A stretch of DNA of 64,000 nucleotides from Debaryomyces hansenii CBS767 (taxonomy: Eukaryota > Ascomycota > Pichiomycetes > Serinales > Debaryomycetaceae), in contig NC_006048.2 in assembly GCF_000006445.2 (NCBI RefSeq), positions 1,984,001 to 2,048,000 on the forward strand. The letters run 5' to 3'. The position numbers were made by a program, and so were the translations under genes. This document shows, in pieces, positions 19,912 to 29,227 of the stretch (positions are counted from its first letter, which is position 1; the number at the start of each line of letters is the position of its first letter). Under the pieces are notes generated by a model. It ran no database searches and had not been told where the DNA came from. It saw only the letters and a list, made by a program, of their open reading frames with translations.

Positions 19912-20278
19912 TTCGCTAAGTTCAGCAGCATTGAATTTATGGGTAGTACCAAAACTAAAACATGTTAGAAAACATTCACTTCAATCAAATTAAAATCCTT
20001 CAAATTTACATACAGATCAATGGCCATAACCATTGGAGAGAAACCTAAAGCCAAAACTATTCCACTTATCATTTTATTACTAGCTAGTTAAGTAGGCAAT
20101 TATTTCTATTGATATAGTCGATTATTTTTCATTATTATGAACGAATTGTCCACTTACTGCGAAAGGCTTTTGTGTAACTTCGTTTTCCAATATTAGAAAA
20201 GGCATAATAGCCACTGTTTATATCCTAACGTACATTCTTACCTTATATTCTACTATATTATACTACTTCTTCTAGATC
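19912..20278. other. Intergenic, upstream of the CCDC47-family gene
   Basis: A 367-bp AT-rich spacer between the starts of the CCDC47 homologue and the end of the ankyrin gene. I see no RNA gene or recognisable site. Confidence 0.4.
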
Positions 20279-20950
20279 CTAGTCCTTTCTCTTTTTGGAT
20301 GAAGGAGCCTCGACGTCTTCAAGCTCTTGTTCGTTCTGGTATTTAGACATGCCTTCTTGAACAGCACTTTTAACGAGATCTCGTAAGGCCTCTTCTGGGT
20401 TTTCACTATTCAATATCAGCTCAATCTTCTTACGTCTTTCTTCATCGTCAATGCTATCCTCTTCGCTAGGTGCTTCGTTTTCCATAGTATATCTTATCTG
20501 GTGACCATCTATATTTCCTGGAGCTGGTAACGAAGCAAGGGAGTCATCTCCAGAGACACTAGTAGCGTGTGGTTGGTCATGCGATAATGATCTTAAATAA
20601 TGGGCTAGTTCTGGGAATTCATCGTCCTCTTCAATGTATTCTGCTGGTATTTGACCTTCGTTATTCTTAATCTTCCAATCAGCCTTCAACTCCTCTACCA
20701 TTAATTTGGCAGTCTTAATGTCTTCTACATGATGCAATGGAGCATCTCCTTCACTGTCTTGTACGTTGATGTCCCCTCCCCGTTTTATCAATAATTTCAA
20801 TAAGCCTATATGACCATATGATGCTGCTGCATGTATTGGAGTGTATCCATTTGGATCCTTTGAGTTTGGAGTGAAATCGCCACCGTCCAAATATGATTCA
20901 ACAATTTTAACCTGGTTGTCTGCGGCTGCTACCCAGATATTTGAAACCAT
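20279..20950 (-). CDS. Ankyrin-repeat protein (YCR051W-like)
   Basis: A 223-residue protein with ankyrin repeats at about residues 5-100: the NGYTPIHAAASYGHIGLLKLL repeat and the next unit GDINVQDSEGDAPLHHVED, then a looser third. The remaining half is acidic with a basic KKRKD end. The pattern and length match S. cerevisiae YCR051W, a protein of unknown function. Its placement close to ARE and BUD23 agrees with the YCR047-YCR052 order. It is divergent from ATP23. Confidence 0.8.
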   Translation of the reverse strand: MVSNIWVAAADNQVKIVESYLDGGDFTPNSKDPNGYTPIHAAASYGHIGLLKLLIKRGGDINVQDSEGDAPLHHVEDIKTAKLMVEELKADWKIKNNEGQIPAEYIEEDDEFPELAHYLRSLSHDQPHATSVSGDDSLASLPAPGNIDGHQIRYTMENEAPSEEDSIDDEERRKKIELILNSENPEEALRDLVKSAVQEGMSKYQNEQELEDVEAPSSKKRKD

Positions 20951-21123
20951 AGTTACTATAACCTGTCTAATGCAAACGATTGCAAACTGTATGGGGATGA
21001 GCTTCTACTACTTGAAAAAAATTGTCACCCATTTCTCGTTGCGGGCACGATCATAAATTTCCGGGACATAAATATCATTATCGTCCTAAACACACCAACA
21101 ACCATATATACGCTAATAGGACT

Positions 21124-21834
21124 ATGTCAGACCTTACAGACGCCCCTCAGGCTAATACTGATACACTTACGACGTCGGCACCAGATAAATTGTCCGGATT
21201 CGAATGGTGGAGGAGATCATTACAGTATAGAACTGGAATGGGCATATCAGAAGATGAAAAAAAACAGTTTGAACATGACTACAGAGCTAAGAGTTTACCT
21301 AAACAATGCACCGATTGCGTGGCAAACCTCGACTGGATGCTAAATTATTCGCCTTCTGTTATATTTATGATGGACCATGTAAAGAAAATTGGTGGGAATA
21401 TTAGCAAATCCAATATTATCTGCGATGTTTGTGACGACTATAAGGGAGGAGGATTTCATCCAGAAGGTGGAATATTATTGTGCTCTAACTGGATCACTGA
21501 TAAATGGCAATTGGAAGACATCTTGACCCATGAATTGGTGCATGCATATGATTTCCTCAAGTTTAAAGTAGATCTCACCAACTTAAAGCACCATGCGTGT
21601 ACCGAAATCAGAGCCTCGATGTTGAGTGGTGAATGCCGTATATTTAACGAAATCAAGAAAACGGGGTTAGGTGATTTTGGAAAGAAGTTCCAGTCTTGTA
21701 TCAAAAGAAGAGCTATCTTGTCAGTTTCAGCTAATCCTAATTGTAAAGATACCCAGGAAGCAGAAAAGGTAGTGAACACTGTATGGCAGTCTTGTTTCAA
21801 TGATACAAGACCGTTTGAAAGAGTGTATCGTTAG
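21124..21834 (+). CDS. ATP23: Mitochondrial inner-membrane metalloprotease Atp23
   Basis: A 236-residue M76-family metallopeptidase. The zinc motif HELVH lies at residues 136-140. Upstream are the CTDCVANLDWMLNYSPSVIFM segment and the conserved cysteine cluster (CDVCDDYKGGGFHPEGGILLC) that forms disulfides in Atp23. Atp23 processes subunit 6 of mitochondrial ATP synthase and helps assemble it. The start is taken as the ATG at 21124; the frame is open further upstream but only with a non-ATG start. In S. cerevisiae ATP23 is YNR020C, next to ARE2, as here. Confidence 0.93.
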   Translation: MSDLTDAPQANTDTLTTSAPDKLSGFEWWRRSLQYRTGMGISEDEKKQFEHDYRAKSLPKQCTDCVANLDWMLNYSPSVIFMMDHVKKIGGNISKSNIICDVCDDYKGGGFHPEGGILLCSNWITDKWQLEDILTHELVHAYDFLKFKVDLTNLKHHACTEIRASMLSGECRIFNEIKKTGLGDFGKKFQSCIKRRAILSVSANPNCKDTQEAEKVVNTVWQSCFNDTRPFERVYR

Positions 21835-22022
21835 TTTAGAATATATCCAATTGGTTGCCGTGTATATAGAGTATTTAATAATCGATGTTCCATCGTATCG
21901 TGTTCCATGTATGGACTTTTTTCGCATTCGCAAGTAAAGTAGCCGCAACCAAGTTGAAATAATGAAAAAAATCATCCGTCGAACAGAAGAGTCCTAATTG
22001 TTGACAAGGAATCGTTAGCAAG

Positions 22023-23861
22023 ATGGTTGACAAATCCAATACAGATGAAAAGCTCTCAACAATTGTTGATAGAAATGATGGAAGGAGACAATCACTTATT
22101 CTTGATGATGACTATAATGAGAACGAAACACTGCAAGGTTTAGATGATCAATATGAAGCAGCGATCAAATTGCGCAATTCTAAGACATTAGAAGATACCA
22201 GCAACGTTTCTGACACAGAGGATTCGAGATCGACTATTTCCGAAACTATAACTCAGCCAACCGAAGATAACCAGGTCAATGTTGAACCCCTAATGAGAAA
22301 ATTGGACGAAATTCACAATGCAGCTCCTACAAGACTTAGGAGAAGGAAAAGTAAAGGGAAAGGAACGTCTGAAAAGAAACAAGCTACAAATAAAACAGAA
22401 GAGCCAAGATTCAGGTCTGGCTTTGGAGATATCAAATTCTATTCTGTGCTGTCTACTATTTTCGATTCAAGCTATTTTAAAAATTCAGAATTCTTCGGGA
22501 TATATGTGCTCTTCTGGTTAGGCACAGCTTTCCTTATGATGAACAATATTGTTCATTCGTACTTTGAGAGTAACGAGGGATTCTTTCAGACTGCAGTAAT
22601 GAAGACTTTGAGGAAAGATTTAGTGAAAATAGGTTTTACTGATTTAGGGATGTATCTCGGTACATATTTTGCTTTTTTCCTTCAATATGCATGCTTGAAA
22701 GGTTGGATTGTGTGGGATTCAAGTGGTTGGATAATTCAAGCCGTCTACGATTTTATTCATGGTGCTTTCTGGCTCTATTTTGCATCCGACCAGTGTATGT
22801 CTTATCCATGGATTGGTAAGGTGTTTTTAGTATTACACAATCTCGTTTTCATAATGAAAATGCATTCTTATGCATTTTATAATGGCTATTTATGGCGCAT
22901 ATTAAGAGAGTTGGAGTTTTCAGAAGATTATTTGGAAAGGTTAACTAATGGTAAGGTTAGATTGCCAGAGAAATATGACTTGGAAAGAACAAAAAATATT
23001 CTAGATGGTAGTATTCGGTTTTGTAAGTTTGAATTAGAATACCAGTCAAGTGCAACTACCATGTCTAGTGATTCGCCAATCGAGTCATTCGATTTGGAGG
23101 ATGATATCCATGACTTACAAAAAAGGAATATAGTGAAATTTCCAACGAATGTTAATCTATTTAATTTCTTCGAATATTCAATGTTCCCTACATTGGTATA
23201 TACTTTGAACTACCCACGTACACGCAGGATCAGATGGCAATATGTTTTAGAAAAGACTTGCGGTGTTTTTGGTATTATATTTCTCATGATTTTAGTAGCT
23301 CAAAACTGGATGTATCCGATTATTCAACGTGCGATAGCCTTACAAGATATGCCTACTGCAGATAAATGGAGAGGATGTATGTTCATTTTACTTGATATGA
23401 TTCCTCCTTTTCTCATGGAATATCTTTTTACATTCTTTTTAATCTGGGACGCAATTCTAAATGTTATTGCTGAGTTGAGTAGATTTGCAGATAGAGATTT
23501 CTATGGACCATGGTGGTCATGTTCCGACTGGTCGGAATATGCTAGAATTTGGAATCGTCCTGTTCATAAATTCTTACTTAGACACGTCTATCATTCGTCG
23601 ATTAGTGTACTCAAGCTTAACAATCTGAGGGCCATCTTAGGCACTTTTATTTTGTCCAGCTTAGTACATGAGTTGGTTATGTTTGTCATATTTAACAGAT
23701 TGAGAGGTTATCTATTAGTGATGCAAATGTCTCAGCTTCCTCTAGTTGCTCTTTGTAACACAAGATTTATGAAGAATAGAAAAGTATTGGGCAACGTTAT
23801 GTGCTGGTTCGGATTCATTTCGGTACCGAGCATGATTTGCACGTTTTATTTAATATTTTAA
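22023..23861 (+). CDS. ARE2: Sterol O-acyltransferase ARE, tandem copy 1
   Basis: A 612-residue ER acyl-CoA:sterol acyltransferase (MBOAT family) that makes sterol esters for lipid droplets. Residues 1-130 are polar and cytosolic with a LRRRKSKGKG patch; then come multiple membrane segments starting near 160. Conserved landmarks: KMHSYAFYNGYLW near 280, the RIWNRPVHKFLLRHVYHSS block near 508-528, and the active-site His in LVHELVMFVIF (near 547). The so-called FYxDWWN motif reads FYGPWWS (residues 493-499), so both the Asp and the Asn are changed. A highly similar paralogue follows at 24328. The gene is syntenic with ARE2 (YNR019W)/ARE1 (YCR048W). Confidence 0.9.
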   Translation: MVDKSNTDEKLSTIVDRNDGRRQSLILDDDYNENETLQGLDDQYEAAIKLRNSKTLEDTSNVSDTEDSRSTISETITQPTEDNQVNVEPLMRKLDEIHNAAPTRLRRRKSKGKGTSEKKQATNKTEEPRFRSGFGDIKFYSVLSTIFDSSYFKNSEFFGIYVLFWLGTAFLMMNNIVHSYFESNEGFFQTAVMKTLRKDLVKIGFTDLGMYLGTYFAFFLQYACLKGWIVWDSSGWIIQAVYDFIHGAFWLYFASDQCMSYPWIGKVFLVLHNLVFIMKMHSYAFYNGYLWRILRELEFSEDYLERLTNGKVRLPEKYDLERTKNILDGSIRFCKFELEYQSSATTMSSDSPIESFDLEDDIHDLQKRNIVKFPTNVNLFNFFEYSMFPTLVYTLNYPRTRRIRWQYVLEKTCGVFGIIFLMILVAQNWMYPIIQRAIALQDMPTADKWRGCMFILLDMIPPFLMEYLFTFFLIWDAILNVIAELSRFADRDFYGPWWSCSDWSEYARIWNRPVHKFLLRHVYHSSISVLKLNNLRAILGTFILSSLVHELVMFVIFNRLRGYLLVMQMSQLPLVALCNTRFMKNRKVLGNVMCWFGFISVPSMICTFYLIF

Positions 23862-24327
23862 TGGACAGCATCATAGTTGGAATAACTGTGCCACGCTTAA
23901 ACAGTTCATATTTTATCTGTATTTATGTATTATTATTCCAATAGCTATGCTAAGTTTACTATAATTTAGATGTAAGTACTGATTTGGTTCGGTTACTATA
24001 GGGAAACCAAAAGGGCGCTTCTTGCAATAATCTGCGTTAAAACTTGCGACCTGAGCCGCATCATGGACAATCTAAAATCTATTCAAGGTTTAGTGATGCA
24101 TAAACTGATAATTACAAATTAATGCTCTGATGCTCTGAATAATAGCAGACTACAGTTCACAAAAGCGACATTAGATGAGACAATAGGATGAGAATTATAC
24201 ACACGATTAAATAGTAGTCCGCGGTTTTCGCGTTCTCAAATACAAAATAAGTAGGACACCCATGGGCTAATGGAAAACCGGCACCTTACGGATGAAACCG
24301 ATGCATAGACACTGAATTTTCGACAAA
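23862..24327. promoter_or_regulatory. Spacer between the tandem ARE genes
   Basis: A 466-bp spacer serving as the 3' end of copy 1 and the promoter of copy 2. I found no perfect sterol-response element and no repeat shared with the region before copy 1, so the two copies probably have separate control. Confidence 0.4.
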
Positions 24328-26124
24328 ATGATTCGCAATTTCAATGCTGATGGGAAGCTTTCTACAATTATTGATAGAAATAGTGAAAGAAGGAAATCGC
24401 TTAGTCTTGATGATGAGTATCATGACAAGGAACCATTGCATAGTTTAGAATATCAATATGAAAGTGCGACCAAGCTTCATGAAGCAGATGATCCAGTATC
24501 TACTTCATCCGAAAGTATACTTCAGTCTTTTGAAAATGGTGAACTCAACTCAGAGCCACTAATGACGAAGTTGGACCAAATTCACAATGCAGCACACATC
24601 AGACTTCGGAGAAGAAAAATAAAAGACCATGATAGAATCGAAATAAATCCCTCCAAAGTAGAAAAGGATAAATTCAGGTCTGGATTTGGGGACGTCAAGT
24701 TCTACTCTGTGCTGTCAACTATTTTCGATTCTGCTTCTTTTAAAAATTCAGAATTCTATGGCATATATTTACTTTTTTGGATTGGAACAGGATTTCTTAT
24801 GATGAACAATATTGTCCAATCGTATTCTGAAACTAGTGAGGGATTCTTTGAAACTGCAATCATGCGGACTTTAACTAAGGATATAGTAAAGATTGGTTTT
24901 ACTGACTTAGCGATGTATCTCGGTACATATTTTGCCTTTTTCCTTCAATACGCATGTCTGAGGGGCTGGGTTGCGTGGAACTCGAGTGGTTGGATAATTC
25001 AATGTGTCTTCAACTTTATCCATTGCGCATTCTGGCTTTATTTTGCGTCTGATCTGTGTATGTCTTATCCATGGATTGGTAAGGTGTTCTTGGTATTACA
25101 CAATCTCGTATTAATTATGAAAATGCATTCATATGCGTTTTATAATGGTTACTTGTGGAAAATATTGGAAGAGTTGGAATTTTCAGAAAATTATTTACAG
25201 AAACTAACCGATGGTTTGGTTAAGTTGCCTGAAAAGTATGACTTGGAAAGAACAAAAGAGATTTTAGATGGTAGTGTTCGGTTTTGTAAGTTTGAATTAG
25301 AATACCAGTCAAGTGCAACTACCATGTCTAGTGAGTCCCCAATTGAATCATTCGATTTGGAGGATGATATCCATGACTTACAGCAAAAGAACATAGTGAA
25401 ATTTCCACAGAATATTAATTTATTTAATTTCTTCGAATACTCCATGTTCCCTACGTTAGTATATACTTTGAATTTCCCACGTACACGCAGGATCAGATGG
25501 TTGTATGTTTTAGAAAAGACTTGCGGCGTCTTTGGAATTATATTTCTTATGATTCTAGTGGCCCAGAATTGGATATATCCGATTTTGCAACGTGCCATAG
25601 CTATACTGGACTTGCCTACTGAGGAAAAACGGATCCGTGTCGTGTCTATTTTCCTTGACATGCTTCCTCCATTTCTCCTAATTTATATTCTTAATTTCTT
25701 CTTGATTTGGGATACAATTCTAAATGCTATTGCTGAGTTGAGTAGATTTGCGGATAGAGATTTCTATGGACCGTGGTGGTCAAGTGCCGACTGGGCAGAA
25801 TACTCCAGAATCTGGAATCGTCCAGTGCATAAATTCTTACTCAGACATGTGTATCATTCATCTATTAGTTCATTCAATCTCAGCAGATATAAGGCTATGT
25901 TATGCACATTTGTTTTCTCGAGTTTGGTGCACGAATTAGTTATGTATGTTATCTTCAAACGTTTTAGATGCTATATAACATTGTTGCAAATGTCTCAGAT
26001 TCCTCATATCGCCTTGAGTAGCACAAATTTTATGAAAGAGAGAAGGAGATTTGGCAACTTCAATTCCTTGTTCGGTTTGGTTTTGGCTCCAGGCCTTGTT
26101 TGTACCCTTTATTTAGTATTTTAA
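24328..26124 (+). CDS. ARE2: Sterol O-acyltransferase ARE, tandem copy 2
   Basis: A 598-residue paralogue of the preceding gene, in the same orientation. From about residue 115 onwards the two are nearly collinear, with long identical stretches (for example around SSATTMSS and FEYSMFPTLVYTLN); the N-terminal 110 residues are more diverged but still share the TIIDRN and SLDDEY start. The catalytic His in LVHELVMYVIF is kept, and the motif again reads FYGPWWS (479-485). Differences cluster in the N-terminus, around residues 420-445 and in the last 60 residues, which could alter sterol or acyl-CoA preference. Both frames are intact, so both copies are probably functional. Confidence 0.9.
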   Translation: MIRNFNADGKLSTIIDRNSERRKSLSLDDEYHDKEPLHSLEYQYESATKLHEADDPVSTSSESILQSFENGELNSEPLMTKLDQIHNAAHIRLRRRKIKDHDRIEINPSKVEKDKFRSGFGDVKFYSVLSTIFDSASFKNSEFYGIYLLFWIGTGFLMMNNIVQSYSETSEGFFETAIMRTLTKDIVKIGFTDLAMYLGTYFAFFLQYACLRGWVAWNSSGWIIQCVFNFIHCAFWLYFASDLCMSYPWIGKVFLVLHNLVLIMKMHSYAFYNGYLWKILEELEFSENYLQKLTDGLVKLPEKYDLERTKEILDGSVRFCKFELEYQSSATTMSSESPIESFDLEDDIHDLQQKNIVKFPQNINLFNFFEYSMFPTLVYTLNFPRTRRIRWLYVLEKTCGVFGIIFLMILVAQNWIYPILQRAIAILDLPTEEKRIRVVSIFLDMLPPFLLIYILNFFLIWDTILNAIAELSRFADRDFYGPWWSSADWAEYSRIWNRPVHKFLLRHVYHSSISSFNLSRYKAMLCTFVFSSLVHELVMYVIFKRFRCYITLLQMSQIPHIALSSTNFMKERRRFGNFNSLFGLVLAPGLVCTLYLVF

Positions 26125-26194
26125 TGGTACTAGGGTTGTTGGTACAATGTATAAAGTGTATAAAGCTGCAATAATCAGTCACGTGCAGTACAGT

Positions 26195-26212
26195 TCATCT
26201 CATAAATTTTTT
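26195..26212. promoter_or_regulatory. PAC- and RRPE-like elements upstream of BUD23
   Basis: TTCATCTCATAA (reverse ATGAGATGAA, close to the PAC consensus) runs directly into AAATTTTTTT (RRPE-like), about 65-80 bp before the BUD23 start. PAC plus RRPE is the classic pair of ribosome-biogenesis promoters. A CACGTG box lies just upstream at 26180-26185. Confidence 0.5.
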
Positions 26213-26276
26213 TATATAGAATCAATAACTAGACGATAAGATATTACAAACTAAACCATCAAGTAAATAGAACACG

Positions 26277-27086
26277 ATGTCTAGACCAGAACAGCTTGCT
26301 CCACCAGAGGTTTTCTATAACGATACTGAATCGTTTAAATATACCACGTCTACTCGTGTTCAACATATTCAAGCGAAGATGACTTTGAGAGCATTAGAGT
26401 TATTAAATTTAGCAAGAGACGAACCACATTTTATATTAGATTTAGGATGTGGATCTGGCTTGTCCGGAGAAATATTGACCGAAGAAGGTTACAACTGGGT
26501 GGGAATGGATATTTCTCCAAATATGTTGGCGACCGGCTTAGACAGAGGGTTAGAGGGAGATGTATTTTTGAGTGATTTAGGTAATGGAGTACCGTTTAGA
26601 GCAGGTACTTTTGACGCTGCAATCTCCATTTCTGCTATCCAATGGTTATGTAATGCTGATGTTGCCAATGCTGATCCTAAAAAGAGAATGTTGAGATTTT
26701 TCAACTCGTTGTATGCATCTTTAAGAAGAGGAGGAAAATTTGTTGCACAATTTTATCCAATGAATGATTCACAAACCGAATCTATTTTGGATGCGGCTAA
26801 GTTAGCAGGTTTTGGTGGTGGTTTGATCATAGATGAACCTGAATCGAAACGTCACAAGAAGTATTATCTTGTATTAACTGCTGGTCAGTCCGAAAGAAGT
26901 ATAAACTTATCCGGAGCCCAAATGGATGCGCCACAAGCCAACAAGAAAGTGAACAAGAAACTCATGAAGAAATTAGAATCCAAAAAGGAGTTTATCAACA
27001 GAAAGAAGGAAACCATGAGAAGAAGAGGAAGGGACGTCGCTCACGACTCTAAATTCACCGCCAGAAAGAGACGTCCTCGTTTCTAG
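26277..27086 (+). CDS. BUD23: 18S rRNA (guanine-N7) methyltransferase Bud23
   Basis: A 269-residue Rossmann-fold methyltransferase. The SAM motif I is LDLGCGSGLSGE (near residues 51-62), motif II ends in WVGMDIS, and ISAIQWLCNAD near 122 is the motif IV region characteristic of Bud23/WBSCR22. The C-terminal 60 residues are Lys/Arg-rich, used for pre-rRNA binding. Bud23 with Trm112 methylates G1575 of 18S rRNA and aids 40S export. In S. cerevisiae BUD23 (YCR047C) neighbours IMG1 (YCR046C); the same pair is adjacent here. Confidence 0.95.
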   Translation: MSRPEQLAPPEVFYNDTESFKYTTSTRVQHIQAKMTLRALELLNLARDEPHFILDLGCGSGLSGEILTEEGYNWVGMDISPNMLATGLDRGLEGDVFLSDLGNGVPFRAGTFDAAISISAIQWLCNADVANADPKKRMLRFFNSLYASLRRGGKFVAQFYPMNDSQTESILDAAKLAGFGGGLIIDEPESKRHKKYYLVLTAGQSERSINLSGAQMDAPQANKKVNKKLMKKLESKKEFINRKKETMRRRGRDVAHDSKFTARKRRPRF

Positions 27087-27323
27087 TTCCAACTATATCG
27101 AGTTCATTCGCTTTCTGCATCACTATTGGTCATTTGTAAATTATATATAGACATTTAAACGAATTTTAGTCTATACTGACATAATTTTGTAAAGTAATTT
27201 TAGGAACATAAGCGTAATTTTGAACACTAAGAAATTCTCGAAATGAAAATTTCTTGAAAATTAGAAACTTGATTTCAAGATATAATAGCTGTATATACAA
27301 AAATTTCCACATAGATTGGTGAA

Positions 27324-27903
27324 ATGTTCAGTGTTTTAAACAGAGGATTAGCTGTCCGTTCAGGCAGTATATCGTTGCAAGCAGTGAGAACTTTTATTCC
27401 TTTTAAAAAGGGTATGTATGGATTATGTCGACCTCACTTTGAATTAAATACTAACTGTAGCAGATAAACTACCAACTGTATACGAACCATTACCAAAGAA
27501 GAGACATGGTGAAAGCGTTATCCCATATTTGCATAAACAATTACTTCAAAAGTATGATCCAACTGGTAAAAGAAGAGCCCTTGTTGACCAAGACACTGGA
27601 GTACGTTCTGGAGATATTATCAAGGTAACATATCTTGATAGAACAAATGTTACTGGGCAAGTTATTGCTGTTAAGAGATCTGTGAATAGCGTGGGAACAA
27701 ATATATTGCTCAGAAATAAGATGAACAAATTGGGTGTTGAAATGAGAATCCCTCTTTTTAATCCTAACATTAGAAATATTGAAGTTGTTCACAAGCCTAA
27801 GAAGTATTTACCAAGAAGAAAGCAATTCTACATTAGAAACACTAAGTATGATGTTGGTGATGTTGAAAATTTCGTAAGAAAAGAAATTAAAAAACATAAA
27901 TAA
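27324..27903 (+). CDS. IMG1: Mitochondrial ribosomal protein bL19m (Img1), two exons
   Basis: Two exons, 27324-27411 and 27464-27903, join to a 175-residue protein. Exon 1 encodes a basic presequence (MFSVLNRGLAVRSGS...) for mitochondrial import; exon 2 holds the bL19 core, including RSGDIIKVTYLD, the VKRSVNSVGTNILLRN strand and IRNIEVVHKPKKYLPRRK. The join restores a GAT codon and gives ...FIPFKK-DKLPTVYEPLP. Img1 belongs to the mitochondrial large subunit and is needed to keep mtDNA. Without splicing the frame stops early, so the intron is required. Confidence 0.9.
27412..27463 (+). other. Spliceosomal intron in IMG1 (52 nt)
   Basis: The intron begins GTATGT, has a perfect TACTAAC branch site at 27449-27455 and ends at CAG (27461-27463). 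The branch A is only 9 nt from the 3' splice site. Splicing preserves the reading frame. Confidence 0.88.
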
Positions 27904-28012
27904 GTCCACCTCCCCAAAACAATTTACTAGCGAACCCGCATCTTGTATATATATATCATTCTAGGAATACATTCATCTAAATCGTAAAGTCGTGAAATTT
28001 GTAGTTTGACTA

Positions 28013-28420
28013 TTATGCTTGTTCTGAATGCATCTTTTCGCTTATTAGGTTGTGTAATCTATTAGATAATGTATTGCCGAACATGTTTTGGAAACTTCGT
28101 GATCGCTGCATCATCAACGATTCAAACGTTTCATAATGCTTAAATAACTCTGATGTATCATCTTCCGGGATTTCATACCAGCCGGACGTCTCTACCGATA
28201 CTCTAATTGTAACACCTTCTATGGTCTTAAGATGTATATGACTTTCAATATTTTTTTTGCCTCTCCCCGATGCTAATTTTGCATAGTAATCGTCACCCGT
28301 TATTGGTGTTGTATTTGTATTAGGACTGGACAGGTTTAACTTTAGTTCGCATAGCAGAAAGTACTCCTTGTATTCATTATATAGAACGGTTAGCTCATTG
28401 CATTTTGTATCTTCGTCCAT
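28013..28420 (-). CDS. Small conserved-type protein, possibly GSKIP/DUF727-like
   Basis: A 135-residue soluble protein. The second half contains GVTIRVSVETSGWYEI followed by an acidic loop and YETFESLMMQRSRSFQNMFGNTLSNRLHNL. This strand-loop-helix order resembles the GSKIP domain (Pfam DUF727), found in GSK3-interacting protein and in Clu1/TIF31-type proteins. The similarity is by eye only, so the function is uncertain. No signal peptide or membrane segment. It is divergently oriented to MAK31. Confidence 0.5.
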   Translation of the reverse strand: MDEDTKCNELTVLYNEYKEYFLLCELKLNLSSPNTNTTPITGDDYYAKLASGRGKKNIESHIHLKTIEGVTIRVSVETSGWYEIPEDDTSELFKHYETFESLMMQRSRSFQNMFGNTLSNRLHNLISEKMHSEQA

Positions 28421-28960
28421 CGTTAGCCTGCTTTAAACATTAAAAATAACGATACTCCGAATTCGAATTTCAAGAACGAGGATATAGAAGTAATATCAAA
28501 ATTATGATTGCACAAAATATATCACCTAACTCGATTTACGTTCCCTTAACGACGACGAAAGGGTTTCAAAGGAACTTGGAACGCAATTAAACGTATGCAA
28601 GCGTATTACAAATTACAAGTTATGTAGTTTACAAAATATATAGATTTAGTCACAACTGATTCCCAGTATTCCACGATCAATGTCAATACCGGGCGCCCAG
28701 AAACGTGCTCCTTGATGGTTCTTCTACGCTTTCACTCACTGGTAATCCTCCAATCAGAATATTTATATGCGAAAAAGATAAACTGACTTGGTAGAGGGTG
28801 AAGCTGCGATAGATGTTAGGGAAAAAAATTCAAATCTGAACAGAGAGAGGAAAGTTTCGCTAAATTTATACTCAACAGATTCAAAGCCGGGTAACCAGGT
28901 AATAATTATATTTTTCATTCAAATCTAACCTTAGGCCTTAGATGGTAATTACTGGCATTA
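28421..28960. other. Divergent spacer between the GSKIP-like gene and MAK31
   Basis: A 540-bp spacer holding both upstream regions. I see no RNA gene, repeat or recognisable regulatory site in it. Confidence 0.35.
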
Positions 28961-29227
28961 ATGGTAACGAAGGAAATGAAACCAGAAAAGTTCATTGGAG
29001 CACAGCTAAGATTGAAGTTAACTGATTTGAGGGTCCTCGATGGTGTGTTGACGGTTGTTGATCCATTCGGAAATCTTTTACTCACAAACGTTTTTGAAAT
29101 ATCTGAAGATAGATTGGATTCTAAGAACTTACACAAGAGGGAATTGGGATTGGTAAGTGTTCCTAGAGATACTATAACAAATGTACTTGTCGATAGAAAG
29201 ACCCATAAGACGCTTTTAGGGTCGTAG
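28961..29227 (+). CDS. MAK31: NatC auxiliary subunit, LSm-like (Mak31/Naa38)
   Basis: An 88-residue Sm-like protein. Sm1 motif: LRLKLTDLRVLDGVLTVVDPFGNLLL (residues 16-41); Sm2 motif: RELGLVSVPRDTI (about 59-72). The GxLxxxDxxxNLLL and LGLVxVPRDTI forms match Mak31/Naa38 rather than spliceosomal LSm proteins. Mak31 with Mak3 and Mak10 forms the NatC N-terminal acetyltransferase. The length equals that of the S. cerevisiae protein. No intron is needed. Confidence 0.8.
   Translation: MVTKEMKPEKFIGAQLRLKLTDLRVLDGVLTVVDPFGNLLLTNVFEISEDRLDSKNLHKRELGLVSVPRDTITNVLVDRKTHKTLLGS

Noticed and set aside
21022..21123. TTG extension of ATP23
   Set aside because: The ATG at 21124 gives the normal length for Atp23; the extension has no ATG and no targeting features.
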